Program-made: the position numbers and the translations under genes | The notes under the pieces: generated by a model | Database searches by the model: none | What the model was told of the DNA's origin: nothing | What the model saw: only the letters and a program-made list of their open reading frames with translations | Shown here: piece by piece, positions 8,852-17,190 of the stretch | How positions within the stretch are numbered: the stretch's first letter is position 1 | How the letters are laid out: each line of letters opens with the position of its first letter | Assembly: GCF_026810505.1 (NCBI RefSeq) | Contig: NZ_CP101750.1 | Location: 6,994,515-7,058,514, forward strand | Direction: 5' to 3' | Source: Streptomyces sp. Je 1-369 | GTDB lineage: Bacteria; Actinomycetota; Actinomycetes; Streptomycetales; Streptomycetaceae | DNA length: 64,000 bases

Positions 8852-9444
8852 TGCGCGTGAACTTCACGGTCAACGGCCGAAAGCAGGAAGCCGACGACGT
8901 GTGGGAGGGCGAGTCCCTCCTGTACGTGCTGCGTGAGCGCATGGGGCTCCCGGGCTCCAAGAACGCCTGCGAGCAGGGCGAGTGCGGCTCCTGCACCGTC
9001 CGTCTCGACGGCGTACCGGTCTGTTCGTGTCTGGTCGCGGCCGGACAGGTGGAGGGCCGCGAGGTCACCACCGTCGAGGGCCTCGCCGACTACGCCAAGC
9101 ACCGTCAGGACGCCCACCCGGGCGGCGGCTGCGCCACCGGCGCCTGCGGCACGTCCCTCCAGGACGCCCAGCAGTGGAAGGCCAAGGGACAGGACTCCCA
9201 GACGGGCGAGGGCGCCGAACTCTCCCCCATCCAGCAGGCGTTCATCGACGCGGGCGCCGTCCAGTGCGGCTTCTGCACCCCCGGTCTGCTCGTCGCCGCC
9301 GACGAGCTCCTGGAGCGCAACGACATGCCGTCCGACGCGGACATCCGCGAGGCGCTCTCCGGCAACCTCTGCCGTTGCACCGGTTACGAGAAGATCCTCG
9401 ACGCGGTCCGCCTCGCCGCGGCCCGCCAGGGAGAGGTGGTCTGA
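8851..9444 (+). CDS. Xanthine dehydrogenase, 2Fe-2S subunit
   Basis: Small subunit of 197 residues carrying two 2Fe-2S clusters. The plant-ferredoxin-like cluster uses C40, C45, C48 and C60 (CEQGECGSCTVRLDG). The second, helical cluster is seen as VQCGFCTPG and NLCRCTGYEKI near the C-terminus. It is longer than the usual 155-165 residues because of a roughly 35-residue linker between the domains (about 85-125), which contains its own GGGCATGACG stretch with two extra cysteines. That insertion is common in this actinobacterial subgroup as far as I know. It overlaps the FAD subunit stop by one base and is followed two bases later by the molybdenum subunit. Confidence 0.95.
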   Translation: MRVNFTVNGRKQEADDVWEGESLLYVLRERMGLPGSKNACEQGECGSCTVRLDGVPVCSCLVAAGQVEGREVTTVEGLADYAKHRQDAHPGGGCATGACGTSLQDAQQWKAKGQDSQTGEGAELSPIQQAFIDAGAVQCGFCTPGLLVAADELLERNDMPSDADIREALSGNLCRCTGYEKILDAVRLAAARQGEVV

Positions 9445-9446
9445 TC

Positions 9447-11831
9447 ATGGCTGGTACCACTACCGGTATCCCCGCCAACGTCACCCAGGGTGCGCGGACG
9501 AAGGGCGGCGTCGGCGAGTCGATGCTGCGCCCCGACGGCACCCTGAAGGTCACCGGCGAGTTCGCCTACTCCTCGGACATGTGGCACGAGGAGATGATCT
9601 GGGGACAGGTCCTGCGCTCCACGGTCGCGCACGCCGAGATCGTCTCCATCGACACCTCCGAGGCCGTGGCCCTGTCGGGCGTCTACGCCGTCCTGACGGC
9701 CGACGACCTGCCCGCCGCGAAGAACTACGGCATGGAGTACCAGGACACCCCCGTCCTCGCGTACGGCAAGGTCCGCCACCACGGCGAGCCGGTCGCCCTC
9801 GTGGCCGCCGACCACCCGGAGACCGCGCGCCGCGCCGCCGCCAAGATCAAGATCGAGTACCGGGAACTGCCGGTCATCACGGACGAGGCGTCCGCGACCG
9901 CTCCCGACGCGATCCTGGTCCACGAGAACCGCGGCGACCACCACGCCGGGCACGTCCCGCACCCGAACATCGTGCACCGCCAGCCGATCATCCGCGGCAA
10001 CGCCGCCGAGGCCGCCAAGAAGGCCGACGTGATCGTCAAGGGCGAGTACACCTTCGGCATGCAGGACCAGGCCTTCCTCGGCCCGGAGTCCGGCCTCGCC
10101 GTGCCCTCCGAGGACGGTGGCGTCGACCTGTACGTGGCCACTCAGTGGCTGCACTCGGACCTCAAGCAGATCGCCCCCTGCCTCGGCCTGCCCGAGGAGA
10201 AGGTCCGCATGACGATGGCGGGCATCGGCGGCGCGTTCGGCGGCCGCGAGGACATCTCGATGCAGATCCTCGCCTCGGTCCTCGCCCTGCGCACCTCCAA
10301 GCCCGTCAAGATGGTCTACAACCGGTACGAGTCGTTCTTCGGCCACGTCCACCGGCACCCGGCGAAGCTCTACTACGAGCACGGCGCCACCAAGGACGGC
10401 AAGATCACGCACATGAAGTGCAAGATCGTCCTGGACGGCGGCGCCTACATGTCGTCGACGCCCTCGGTCGTCGGCAACGCCTCGTCCCTCTCGGTCGGCC
10501 CGTACGTCATCGACGACGTGGAGATCGAGGCGATCGGCCTCTACACCAACAACCCGCCCTGCGGCGCCATGCGTGGCTTCGGCGCGGTCCAGGCGTGCTT
10601 CGCCTACGAGGCGCAGATGGACAAGGTCGCCGCCAAGCTGGGCATGGACCCGGTGGCGTTCCGGCAGAAGAACGCGATGGAACAGGGCACGGTCATGCCG
10701 ACCGGGCAGCCGGTCGACTCGCCCGCCCCCGTCGCCGAGCTGCTGCGCCGCGTCAAGGCCCGCCCGCTGCCGCCCGTGCGCCAGTGGGAGTCCAGCGAGG
10801 GCGCCGACGTCCGCGCGCTGCCCGGCGGTCTGTCGAACACCACGCACGGCGAGGGCGTCGTCCGCGGCGTCGGCTACGCGGTCGGCATCAAGAACGTCGG
10901 CTTCTCCGAGGGCTTCGACGACTACTCGACCGCGAAGATCCGCATCGAGGTCATCAACGGCGAGGCCGTGGCCACCGTCCACACCGCCGCGGCCGAGGTC
11001 GGCCAGGGCGGCGTGACCATCCACGCGCAGATCGCCCGCACCGAGCTCGGTGTCCAGCAGGTCACCATCGCCCCCGCCGACACGCAGGTGGGCTCGGCGG
11101 GATCGACCTCCGCGGGCCGCCAGACGTATATGACCGGCGGCGCCATCAAGAACTCCTGCGAGATCGTCCGCGAGAAGGTCCTGGAGATCGGCCGGCGCAA
11201 GTTCGGCTCCTACCACCCGGCGTGGGCCAACGCCGAACTCCTCCTGGAGGGCGGCAAGGTCGTCACCGACGGCGGCGAGGTCCTCACCACCCTCGTGGAG
11301 GTCCTCGAGGACGAGGCGGTGGAGGTGGAGGAGGAGTTCAGGCACCGCCCCACCGAGGCCTTCGACCTGCGCACGGGACAGGGCAACGGCCACGTCCAGT
11401 ACGCCTTCGCCGCGCACCGCGCGGTGGTCGAGGTCGACACCGAGCTCGGCCTCGTCAAGGTGATCGAGCTGGCCTGCGCCCAGGACGTCGGCAAGGCGGT
11501 CAACCCGCTCTCCGTCATCGGGCAGATCCAGGGCGGCACCACGCAGGGCCTCGGCGTCGCGGTGATGGAAGAGATCATCGTCGACCCGAAGACCGCGAAG
11601 GTGCGCAACCCCTCCTTCACGGACTACCTGCTCCCGACCATCCTCGACACGCCGACCATCCCGGTCGACTACCTCGAACTGGCCGACCCGAACGCGCCGT
11701 ACGGCGTGCGTGGCATCGGCGAGGCACCGACCCTGTCGTCCACCCCGGCGGTCCTCGCGGCCATCAGGAGCGCGACGGGGCTCGAACTCAACAAGACGCC
11801 GGTGCGTCCCGAACACCTCACCGGCACGTGA
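9447..11831 (+). CDS. Xanthine dehydrogenase, molybdenum-binding subunit
   Basis: Catalytic subunit of 794 residues that oxidises hypoxanthine or xanthine at the molybdopterin centre. Recognisable motifs are GGAFGGRED (MPT-binding loop), PCGAMRGFGAVQ (the Arg/Phe substrate loop), AAAEVGQGG, and GVRGIGEAP near the C-terminus, whose Glu is the general base in the family. The start ATG 9447 lies two bases after the small-subunit stop, with GAGAGG upstream. The frame is open far upstream but would overlap the whole small subunit. Substrate preference (xanthine versus another purine) is inferred from the PucR and NCS2 neighbours. Confidence 0.95.
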   Translation: MAGTTTGIPANVTQGARTKGGVGESMLRPDGTLKVTGEFAYSSDMWHEEMIWGQVLRSTVAHAEIVSIDTSEAVALSGVYAVLTADDLPAAKNYGMEYQDTPVLAYGKVRHHGEPVALVAADHPETARRAAAKIKIEYRELPVITDEASATAPDAILVHENRGDHHAGHVPHPNIVHRQPIIRGNAAEAAKKADVIVKGEYTFGMQDQAFLGPESGLAVPSEDGGVDLYVATQWLHSDLKQIAPCLGLPEEKVRMTMAGIGGAFGGREDISMQILASVLALRTSKPVKMVYNRYESFFGHVHRHPAKLYYEHGATKDGKITHMKCKIVLDGGAYMSSTPSVVGNASSLSVGPYVIDDVEIEAIGLYTNNPPCGAMRGFGAVQACFAYEAQMDKVAAKLGMDPVAFRQKNAMEQGTVMPTGQPVDSPAPVAELLRRVKARPLPPVRQWESSEGADVRALPGGLSNTTHGEGVVRGVGYAVGIKNVGFSEGFDDYSTAKIRIEVINGEAVATVHTAAAEVGQGGVTIHAQIARTELGVQQVTIAPADTQVGSAGSTSAGRQTYMTGGAIKNSCEIVREKVLEIGRRKFGSYHPAWANAELLLEGGKVVTDGGEVLTTLVEVLEDEAVEVEEEFRHRPTEAFDLRTGQGNGHVQYAFAAHRAVVEVDTELGLVKVIELACAQDVGKAVNPLSVIGQIQGGTTQGLGVAVMEEIIVDPKTAKVRNPSFTDYLLPTILDTPTIPVDYLELADPNAPYGVRGIGEAPTLSSTPAVLAAIRSATGLELNKTPVRPEHLTGT

Positions 11832-11832
11832 G

Positions 11833-11873
11833 CCCTCACTGAGGGTCCCTCGTCGAGGGCTCCTCAGTGAGGG
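11833..11873 (+). terminator. Long hairpin after the xdh operon
   Basis: Perfect 12-bp arms CCCTCACTGAGG (11833-11844) and CCTCAGTGAGGG (11862-11873) enclose a second complementary core (CCCTCG/CGAGGG). There is no strong U-tract, as is common for actinobacterial terminators. A second hairpin GATCCCC/GGGGATC follows at about 11879-11898. Together they probably separate xdh from the permease transcript. Confidence 0.7.
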
Positions 11874-12047
11874 AAATGATCCCCCCGCTCGGGGATCAGC
11901 AAGGTTCTCCGAGCGGTGCGCGGCTGCCAGGAACGTCACACTTCCGCCGCCCGCACCGCTCGGATCTCAACTCCCCTCTCCTTCGAGGGAGATGTCGTTC
12001 GTCTCGGGCCGTCCCCCGGGTCGTGCAGCCAATGCACCATCCCAAAT

Positions 12048-12063
12048 CCCGCGACTCCGCGGG
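12048..12063 (+). terminator. Short GC hairpin ahead of NCS2 permease gene
   Basis: CCCGCG-ACTC-CGCGGG forms a perfect 6-bp stem with a 4-base loop, 16 bases before the permease ribosome binding site. It may be an attenuator or simply a leader structure; no anti-terminator alternative is obvious. Confidence 0.35.
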
Positions 12064-12092
12064 TGCCCCTGTGAACCTTGGGAGTAGGCACC

Positions 12093-13550
12093 ATGACCCA
12101 GTCGTCAGTGGAGCCGAAGACCACCGCAGAGGACGCGGGCTCCGGCTCGCGCGTCCCGGCCGGCAGGTCTTGGCTCGATCGGTACTTTCACATATCCCGG
12201 CGGGGATCCACGGTCGCGCGTGAGGTGCGCGGCGGTATCACCACGTTCATGGCGATGGCGTACATCGTCCTGCTCAACCCCCTGATCCTGTCCGGCAAGG
12301 ACGCGGCGGGGGACACCATGGGCCAGAAGGCCCTGATCACCGCGACGGCGCTCGCCGCGGCGGTCACCACGCTCCTCATGGGCTTCGTCGGCAAGGTGCC
12401 GCTGGCCCTGGCCGCCGGACTCTCCGTGTCCGGTGTGATCTCCTCGCAGGTCGCGCCCGAGATGACCTGGCCGCAGGCCATGGGCATGTGCGTGATGTAC
12501 GGCGTGGTGATCATGCTCCTGGTGGTCACCGGGCTCCGCGAGATGATCATGAACGCGATCCCGCTCGCCCTCAAGCACGGCATCACCATGGGCATCGGCC
12601 TGTTCATCGCCATCATCGGCCTGGTCAAGGGCGGCTTCGTGCACCCCGGCAAGGCCACCCCGCTCTCCCTCGGCCCCGCCGGTGAGCTCTCCGGCTGGCC
12701 CGTCCTGCTCTTCGCGTGCACCCTGCTCCTGATCTTCATGCTCCAGGCGCGCAACACCCCCGGCGCGATCCTGATCGGCATCGTCACCGGCACCGTCGTG
12801 GCCGTCATCCTCAACGCCCTCGACGTGATCAACCCCAAGCAGTGGGCGAACGGCGCCCCCGAACTGCACGGCAGCGCGGTCTCGTCACCCGACTTCTCGC
12901 TCATCGGCGAGGTCGAGTTCGGCGGCTGGGGCGAGGTCGGCGCGATGACCGTCGGCATGATCGTCTTCACCCTCGTGCTCGCCGGGTTCTTCGACGCGAT
13001 GGCCACCATCATCGGCGTCGGCACCGAGGCCAACCTCGCCGACGAGAAGGGCCGCATGCCGGGCCTCTCCAAGGCGCTTTTCATCGACGGCGCAGGCGGC
13101 GCCATCGGCGGCGTGGCGGGCGGCTCGGGACAGACCGTCTTCGTCGAGTCCGCCACCGGAGTCGGCGAGGGTGCCCGCACGGGTCTCGCCTCCGTCGTCA
13201 CCGGCCTGTTCTTCGCGGGCTGCCTCTTCTTCACGCCGCTCACCGCGATCGTGCCGCAGGAGGTCGCCTCCGCCGCGCTCGTCGTCATCGGCGCGATGAT
13301 GATGATGAACGCCCGGCACGTCGACTGGGCCGACCGCGCCACCGCCATCCCGGTCTTCCTGACCGTGGTGCTCATGCCCTTCACGTACACCATCACCACC
13401 GGTGTCGCGGCGGGCGTCGTCTCCTGGGTCGCCATCAAGATCGCCCAGGGCAAGGCCCGTGAGATCGGGGCCTTCATGTGGGGCCTGACGGTGATCTTCA
13501 TCGTCTACTTCGCCCTCAACCCCATCGAAGGATGGCTGGGCGTCCACTGA
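12093..13550 (+). CDS. NCS2-family purine permease (AzgA-like)
   Basis: Integral membrane nucleobase transporter of 485 residues with about 12-14 hydrophobic segments. It belongs to the AzgA-like branch of NCS2 (adenine, guanine or hypoxanthine uptake). Family signatures are GGITTFMAMAYIVLLNP at the first helix, GFFDAMATIIGVG and GGSGQTVFVESATGVGEGAR, the latter being the conserved substrate-site region. ATG 12093 follows TTGGGAGTAGGCACC. Lying between the xanthine dehydrogenase and XdhC genes, it most likely supplies the purine substrate. Confidence 0.93.
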   Translation: MTQSSVEPKTTAEDAGSGSRVPAGRSWLDRYFHISRRGSTVAREVRGGITTFMAMAYIVLLNPLILSGKDAAGDTMGQKALITATALAAAVTTLLMGFVGKVPLALAAGLSVSGVISSQVAPEMTWPQAMGMCVMYGVVIMLLVVTGLREMIMNAIPLALKHGITMGIGLFIAIIGLVKGGFVHPGKATPLSLGPAGELSGWPVLLFACTLLLIFMLQARNTPGAILIGIVTGTVVAVILNALDVINPKQWANGAPELHGSAVSSPDFSLIGEVEFGGWGEVGAMTVGMIVFTLVLAGFFDAMATIIGVGTEANLADEKGRMPGLSKALFIDGAGGAIGGVAGGSGQTVFVESATGVGEGARTGLASVVTGLFFAGCLFFTPLTAIVPQEVASAALVVIGAMMMMNARHVDWADRATAIPVFLTVVLMPFTYTITTGVAAGVVSWVAIKIAQGKAREIGAFMWGLTVIFIVYFALNPIEGWLGVH

Positions 13551-13596
13551 GGCGCTGAGCCCTCCGCACACCCGTAGAAGCCTTGAGGAGGCCGAC

Positions 13597-14757
13597 ATGC
13601 TGGACATCGCCGACGAGCTGAGCCGGTGGGTCGAGCAGGGACGTGACTTCGCCGTCGCCACCGTGGTGGCGGTCGGCGGGAGCGCGCCCCGGCAGCCCGG
13701 TGCCGCGCTCGCCGTCGACAGCGAGGGCACGGCGATCGGCTCGGTCTCCGGCGGATGTGTGGAGGGCGCTGTCTACGAACTGTGCCGGCAGTCCCTGGAG
13801 GACGGCGAGAGCGTCCTCGAACGGTTCGGCTACAGCGACGACGACGCCTTCGCCGTGGGTCTGACCTGCGGCGGCATCATCGACATCCTCGTGACCCCGG
13901 TCCGCGCCGGTTCCGCGTCCAGGCCGGTGTTCGCCGCGGCCCTCGCCGCGGCCTCCGCGGGGGAGGCGGCCGCCGTCGCCCGGGTCACGTCCGGGCCCGC
14001 CGAACTCCTCGGCCGTGCCCTCCTCGTCCGTACGTCGGACGGGGCAGGCGCGTACGAGGGCGGCCTCGGCGGACACCCCGAGCTGGACCGCACGGTGGCG
14101 GGGGAGGCCCGCGCCCTGCTCGACGCGGGACGCACCGCGACCGTGGAGATCGGCGCGGACGGCTCGCGGTGCGGTCAGCCGCTGGTGATCCTCGTCGAGT
14201 CCAGCGTCCCGCCGCCCCGCATGATCGTGTTCGGCGCCATCGACTTCGCGTCGGCCCTGGTCCGCATGGGCAAGTTCCTCGGCTACCACGTCACCGTGTG
14301 CGACGCCAGGCCCGTCTTCGCCACCCCCACCCGCTTCCCCGACGCCGACGACATCGTCGTCGACTGGCCGCACCGCTACCTGGAGCGCACGGAGACCGAC
14401 GGCCGCACTGTGCTCTGCGTCCTCACCCACGACGCCAAGTTCGACGTACCGCTCCTCGAGCTGGCACTGCGGCTCCCCGTCGCCTACGTCGGCGCGATGG
14501 GCTCGCGCCGCACACACGTGGACCGCAACGAGCGCCTGCGCGAGGTCGGCGTCACCGAGCTCGAGCTCGCGCGCCTGCGCTCGCCCATCGGCCTCGACCT
14601 GGGGGCCCGTACGCCCGAGGAGACCGCCCTGTCGATCGCCGCGGAGATCGTCGCCCACCGCAGGGGCGGCAGCGGGGTCTCCCTCACCGGAGCGCACACC
14701 CCCATCCACCACGACGGCTCGCACGCACCGTCGGGGCGGATCGGGTCGGTCGCCTGA
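13597..14757 (+). CDS. xdhC: XdhC/CoxI-family molybdenum cofactor insertion protein
   Basis: Protein of 386 residues that in the family binds sulfurated molybdenum cofactor and delivers it to xanthine dehydrogenase. The CoxI-like N-terminus has GGSAPRQPGAALAV, SVSGGCVEGAVYE and LTCGGIIDILV, whose Cys residues are conserved. The C-terminal Rossmann XdhC domain has RMIVFGAIDFASALVRMG, VGAMGSRRTH and the end motif SPIGLDLGARTPEETALSI. It sits 46 bases after the permease in the same direction and likely belongs to the same transcription unit. GAGGAGG precedes the ATG. Confidence 0.93.
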   Translation: MLDIADELSRWVEQGRDFAVATVVAVGGSAPRQPGAALAVDSEGTAIGSVSGGCVEGAVYELCRQSLEDGESVLERFGYSDDDAFAVGLTCGGIIDILVTPVRAGSASRPVFAAALAAASAGEAAAVARVTSGPAELLGRALLVRTSDGAGAYEGGLGGHPELDRTVAGEARALLDAGRTATVEIGADGSRCGQPLVILVESSVPPPRMIVFGAIDFASALVRMGKFLGYHVTVCDARPVFATPTRFPDADDIVVDWPHRYLERTETDGRTVLCVLTHDAKFDVPLLELALRLPVAYVGAMGSRRTHVDRNERLREVGVTELELARLRSPIGLDLGARTPEETALSIAAEIVAHRRGGSGVSLTGAHTPIHHDGSHAPSGRIGSVA

Positions 14758-14776
14758 CGGCCCTACGGCACCGGAC

Positions 14777-15223
14777 TCATACCGGTCCGGCCGCCAGCAG
14801 CCGGTCCGCGGCACGCCTGAACATCCGCCGCGCCACGGACGACAGCATCCCGTCGCAGAGCGCGGGCAGCCCCCGTACGCGCAGATCCTCACGCCACACG
14901 ACCGCGGAGCCCGCGCCCGCGGTGGGATAGACCTCGATCTCCGCCCAGCCCGTCACGAACGACCCGCGCTTCTCCAGTCGGCACCGCCCCGGCGCGGAGC
15001 CGTCCGGCGGACACCACTCGACGACCTCCATCACGTCGTCGAAGCCGACGGGACCCAGCGCGCTGCGGGCGACGAAGACGGTGCCCACCTGGGTGGGCGC
15101 GGGAGTGCCGACGGTGATGCGGGTGAGCGGGGCGACGTCGCCGTGCCGCTCCCACGTGGTGAGCCGGCGCCACGCCTCGGCGGCGGGCAGGGGGGTGTCG
15201 CGGGTGATCTGGAAGATGGCCAC
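14777..15223 (-). CDS. SRPBCC-family (START-like) protein
   Basis: A 148-residue soluble protein with the polyketide cyclase/START-like fold: N-terminal beta strand (AIFQITRDTPLPAAEAWRRL), then alternating strands and a long C-terminal helix (ARRMFRRAADRLLAAG). Such proteins bind hydrophobic ligands in a deep cavity, and many have no known activity. It converges on xdhC and precedes nothing co-directional except the deacetylase upstream. Ligand unknown. Confidence 0.8.
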   Translation of the reverse strand: MAIFQITRDTPLPAAEAWRRLTTWERHGDVAPLTRITVGTPAPTQVGTVFVARSALGPVGFDDVMEVVEWCPPDGSAPGRCRLEKRGSFVTGWAEIEVYPTAGAGSAVVWREDLRVRGLPALCDGMLSSVARRMFRRAADRLLAAGPV

Positions 15224-15252
15224 GTCTCCGAGCCTGCCAGAGGGATTCGCGG

Positions 15253-16062
15253 CTAGCGGTACACCTTGCCGGGTTCGGCCTTGCCGGGGGCGAGGAGCTG
15301 GGGCACGGTCACGAAGACGTAGCCGCGCTTCTTCAGTCCGTCGATGACTCCGGGGACGGCCGGCACGGTGCCCTTGTAGATGTCGTGCAGCAGGATGATG
15401 CCGTCCCGCTCCGTCTGGTCGAGGACGCGCTTCTGGATCAGCTTGGAGTCATTGGTCGTGTAGTCCTTGGCGGTGACGGTCCACAGGACCTCCGAGAGCC
15501 CGAGCTCCTTGGAGAGCTTGTTGACGTCGTCGTTGGTGCGGCCCTGCGGCGGGCGCATCAGCGTCGGCTTCTTGCCTATGAGCTTCTCTATCGCCTTGTT
15601 GGGGCGCTCCAGCTCGCGGCGCGCCTCGTCCGCGTCGATCTTCGTCAGGATCTTGTGCGACCAGGTGTGGCTCGCGACCTCGTGGCCCTCGGCGTCCATC
15701 TGCTTCACGAGCTCGGGGTACTTCTCCATGTGGTTCTTGCCGAGCGTGAAGAACGTGGCCGGGACCTTCTCCTCCTTGAGGATCTTCAGGAGTCCGGGCG
15801 TGTTCTCGCTGGGCCCCGCGTCGAACGTCAGGGCCACGCACTTGGCCTTGCGGCAGTCGACGGTGCCGAACTTCCCCTGCTCCGCGGCCTTCGCCTCCGC
15901 GCCCGCCTTGCGCACGGTGCTCGGCGAGGTGGTGTCGAGCTTGGTGCAGCCGGTCAGCGCGAGGGCGAGGGCCGCCCCCGCCGCGAGGACGGGGGCGGTG
16001 CGACGCAACCTCTTGGCCGAGTGCGTCGTCTTGCAGGCAGATGGCTTGTTCATGGGGGGCAT
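15253..16062 (-). CDS. Lipoprotein polysaccharide deacetylase (NodB domain)
   Basis: About 269 residues. A lipoprotein signal (RRTAPVLAAGAALALALTGC) ends at a lipobox Cys, anchoring the enzyme outside the membrane. The NodB domain follows: motif 1 reads LTFDAGPSENT (canonical TFDDGP with the second Asp replaced by Ala), motif 2 HTWSH is intact, and RPPQGRTND is motif 3. Loss of one metal-binding Asp is seen in a number of actinobacterial homologues, so activity is uncertain but not excluded. ATG 16062 and 16053 are both possible. The upstream region has two TATACAC copies 13 bases apart (16071-16090), a possible operator. Likely substrate is cell-wall glycan or chitooligosaccharide. Confidence 0.88.
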   Translation of the reverse strand: MPPMNKPSACKTTHSAKRLRRTAPVLAAGAALALALTGCTKLDTTSPSTVRKAGAEAKAAEQGKFGTVDCRKAKCVALTFDAGPSENTPGLLKILKEEKVPATFFTLGKNHMEKYPELVKQMDAEGHEVASHTWSHKILTKIDADEARRELERPNKAIEKLIGKKPTLMRPPQGRTNDDVNKLSKELGLSEVLWTVTAKDYTTNDSKLIQKRVLDQTERDGIILLHDIYKGTVPAVPGVIDGLKKRGYVFVTVPQLLAPGKAEPGKVYR

Positions 16063-16148
16063 GCGCCCACTATACACAGGGCGTATACACCGCGTTCATA
16101 CTGCCTTCCGATGTCAGATACTGCCGGAAAAGCGCAGGTCGGACAGGA

Positions 16149-16700
16149 TCAGACCGGGATCACGCGGATCGAAGGGTGGATGGCCGTGTTCAGGTACAGC
16201 CGCTCCTTCTTGTTCTCCTGCTCCAGCTCCATCACGAGCCGGTACCGGTACAGGCCGGGCTTCGCCGTGCTCATCACCGTGCCCGCCCAGTAGTAGTAGA
16301 CGGGCGTGTACTTGTCCCGCATCCGGTCGGGCATCCCGTAGATCTTCAGCTCGTTGAAGATCCGCCGCTCCGCCACGTCCTCCTCGTCACCCAGCTCGGT
16401 GTCGAGGAAGACGATGTTGTTGATCTTCGGCATGGGCGGCCAGGTGCCGTCCAGGCGCTTCTCCATGTCGATCGGGCGCACGATCCAGTTGATGACCTGA
16501 CCCTGCTTGCACACCGTCTCCAGCGACGACGTGCCCTGCCCCTTGCCGCCGATGCTGTTGTCCATCATGTACATCGCGTCGCTCAGCGAACCCGTCGCCG
16601 TCGCCCGCTCCATGTTGATGAGCGTCACGATGTTGAGCTGGACCGAGTTCAGCTGACCGGGGTTCTGCTTCTCCACGCCGCTGCGCGTAGTGGTGCTCAC
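16149..16700 (-). CDS. AidA/PixA-family inclusion-body-type protein, paralogue 4
   Basis: Protein of 183 residues recognised as AidA/PixA by the N-terminal strand LNSVQLNIVTLINMERA, a central GTSSLETVCKQGQVINW (the family's G-T-x-x-L...G-x-x-I-x-W signature) and the C-terminal YYYWAGTVMSTAKPGLYRY. It is methionine-rich (11 of 183), a trait of PixA, which forms crystalline cytoplasmic inclusions in Xenorhabdus; AidA of Burkholderia is a quorum-sensing-controlled colonisation factor. There is no signal peptide. GTG 16700 follows GGAGGCACG. It is the last gene of the six-gene operon, 39 bases after paralogue 3. Function in Streptomyces is unknown. Confidence 0.85.
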   Translation of the reverse strand: MSTTTRSGVEKQNPGQLNSVQLNIVTLINMERATATGSLSDAMYMMDNSIGGKGQGTSSLETVCKQGQVINWIVRPIDMEKRLDGTWPPMPKINNIVFLDTELGDEEDVAERRIFNELKIYGMPDRMRDKYTPVYYYWAGTVMSTAKPGLYRYRLVMELEQENKKERLYLNTAIHPSIRVIPV

Positions 16701-16739
16701 CGTGCCTCCTTCGCGTACACCGTCATGACTGCCCGGTCC

Positions 16740-17165
16740 CTAGCCGACGAGGGACGACGACAGGGTGGTGGTGATCGGTTCGTCCCGCGTGCCGAGCCTG
16801 AACTTGATCTGGTACGTGATCGGACCGGCGTCCTTCTTCACCGTCCCCGTCCAGTACGCGACGTCGGTGCCGGGATACACCTTGCGCACCGGCTCGCAGA
16901 TGTCGCTGTCGATGACGATGTCGTCGATCGCGACGAACGCCTCGCACTCCAGCGCGAGACAGTTCCACAGGATCTGGTCCCCGCGCCGCGCCTTCGTCTG
17001 CAGCTCCTCGGTGCCGAACCCGGTGGAGCCGCCCGCCTTGTTCGTGTCGTACATGTACAGGTGGCCGTGCATGTTGCCGGCCGCGAGCGCGCCGACGGCG
17101 TCCACGACGGCGGTGATGGAGATCGGCCGCTTCACGGCGGCTTCCCGCCTCGGTTTGGTGGTCAT
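16740..17165 (-). CDS. AidA/PixA-family protein, paralogue 3
   Basis: The most compact and most typical member (141 residues). It opens with ISITAVVDAVGALAAGNMHG followed by LYMYDTNK, continues with GTEELQTKARRGDQILWN and ends with AYWTGTVKKDAGPITYQIKF. This is the whole AidA/PixA domain with little else, and there is no export signal. ATG 17165 has AGGAGG six bases upstream. Spacing to its neighbours is 25 and 39 bases, consistent with one transcript. It is clearly homologous to the three neighbours but strongly diverged, so these are old duplicates rather than recent copies. Confidence 0.88.
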   Translation of the reverse strand: MTTKPRREAAVKRPISITAVVDAVGALAAGNMHGHLYMYDTNKAGGSTGFGTEELQTKARRGDQILWNCLALECEAFVAIDDIVIDSDICEPVRKVYPGTDVAYWTGTVKKDAGPITYQIKFRLGTRDEPITTTLSSSLVG

Positions 17166-17190
17166 CCGTTCCTCCTCGTCCGGGGGTGGA

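Noticed and set aside
8933..11842. A 969-codon open frame across the xanthine dehydrogenase genes
   Set aside because: It is Arg/Pro-rich and spans two real genes in another frame; typical GC-driven shadow.
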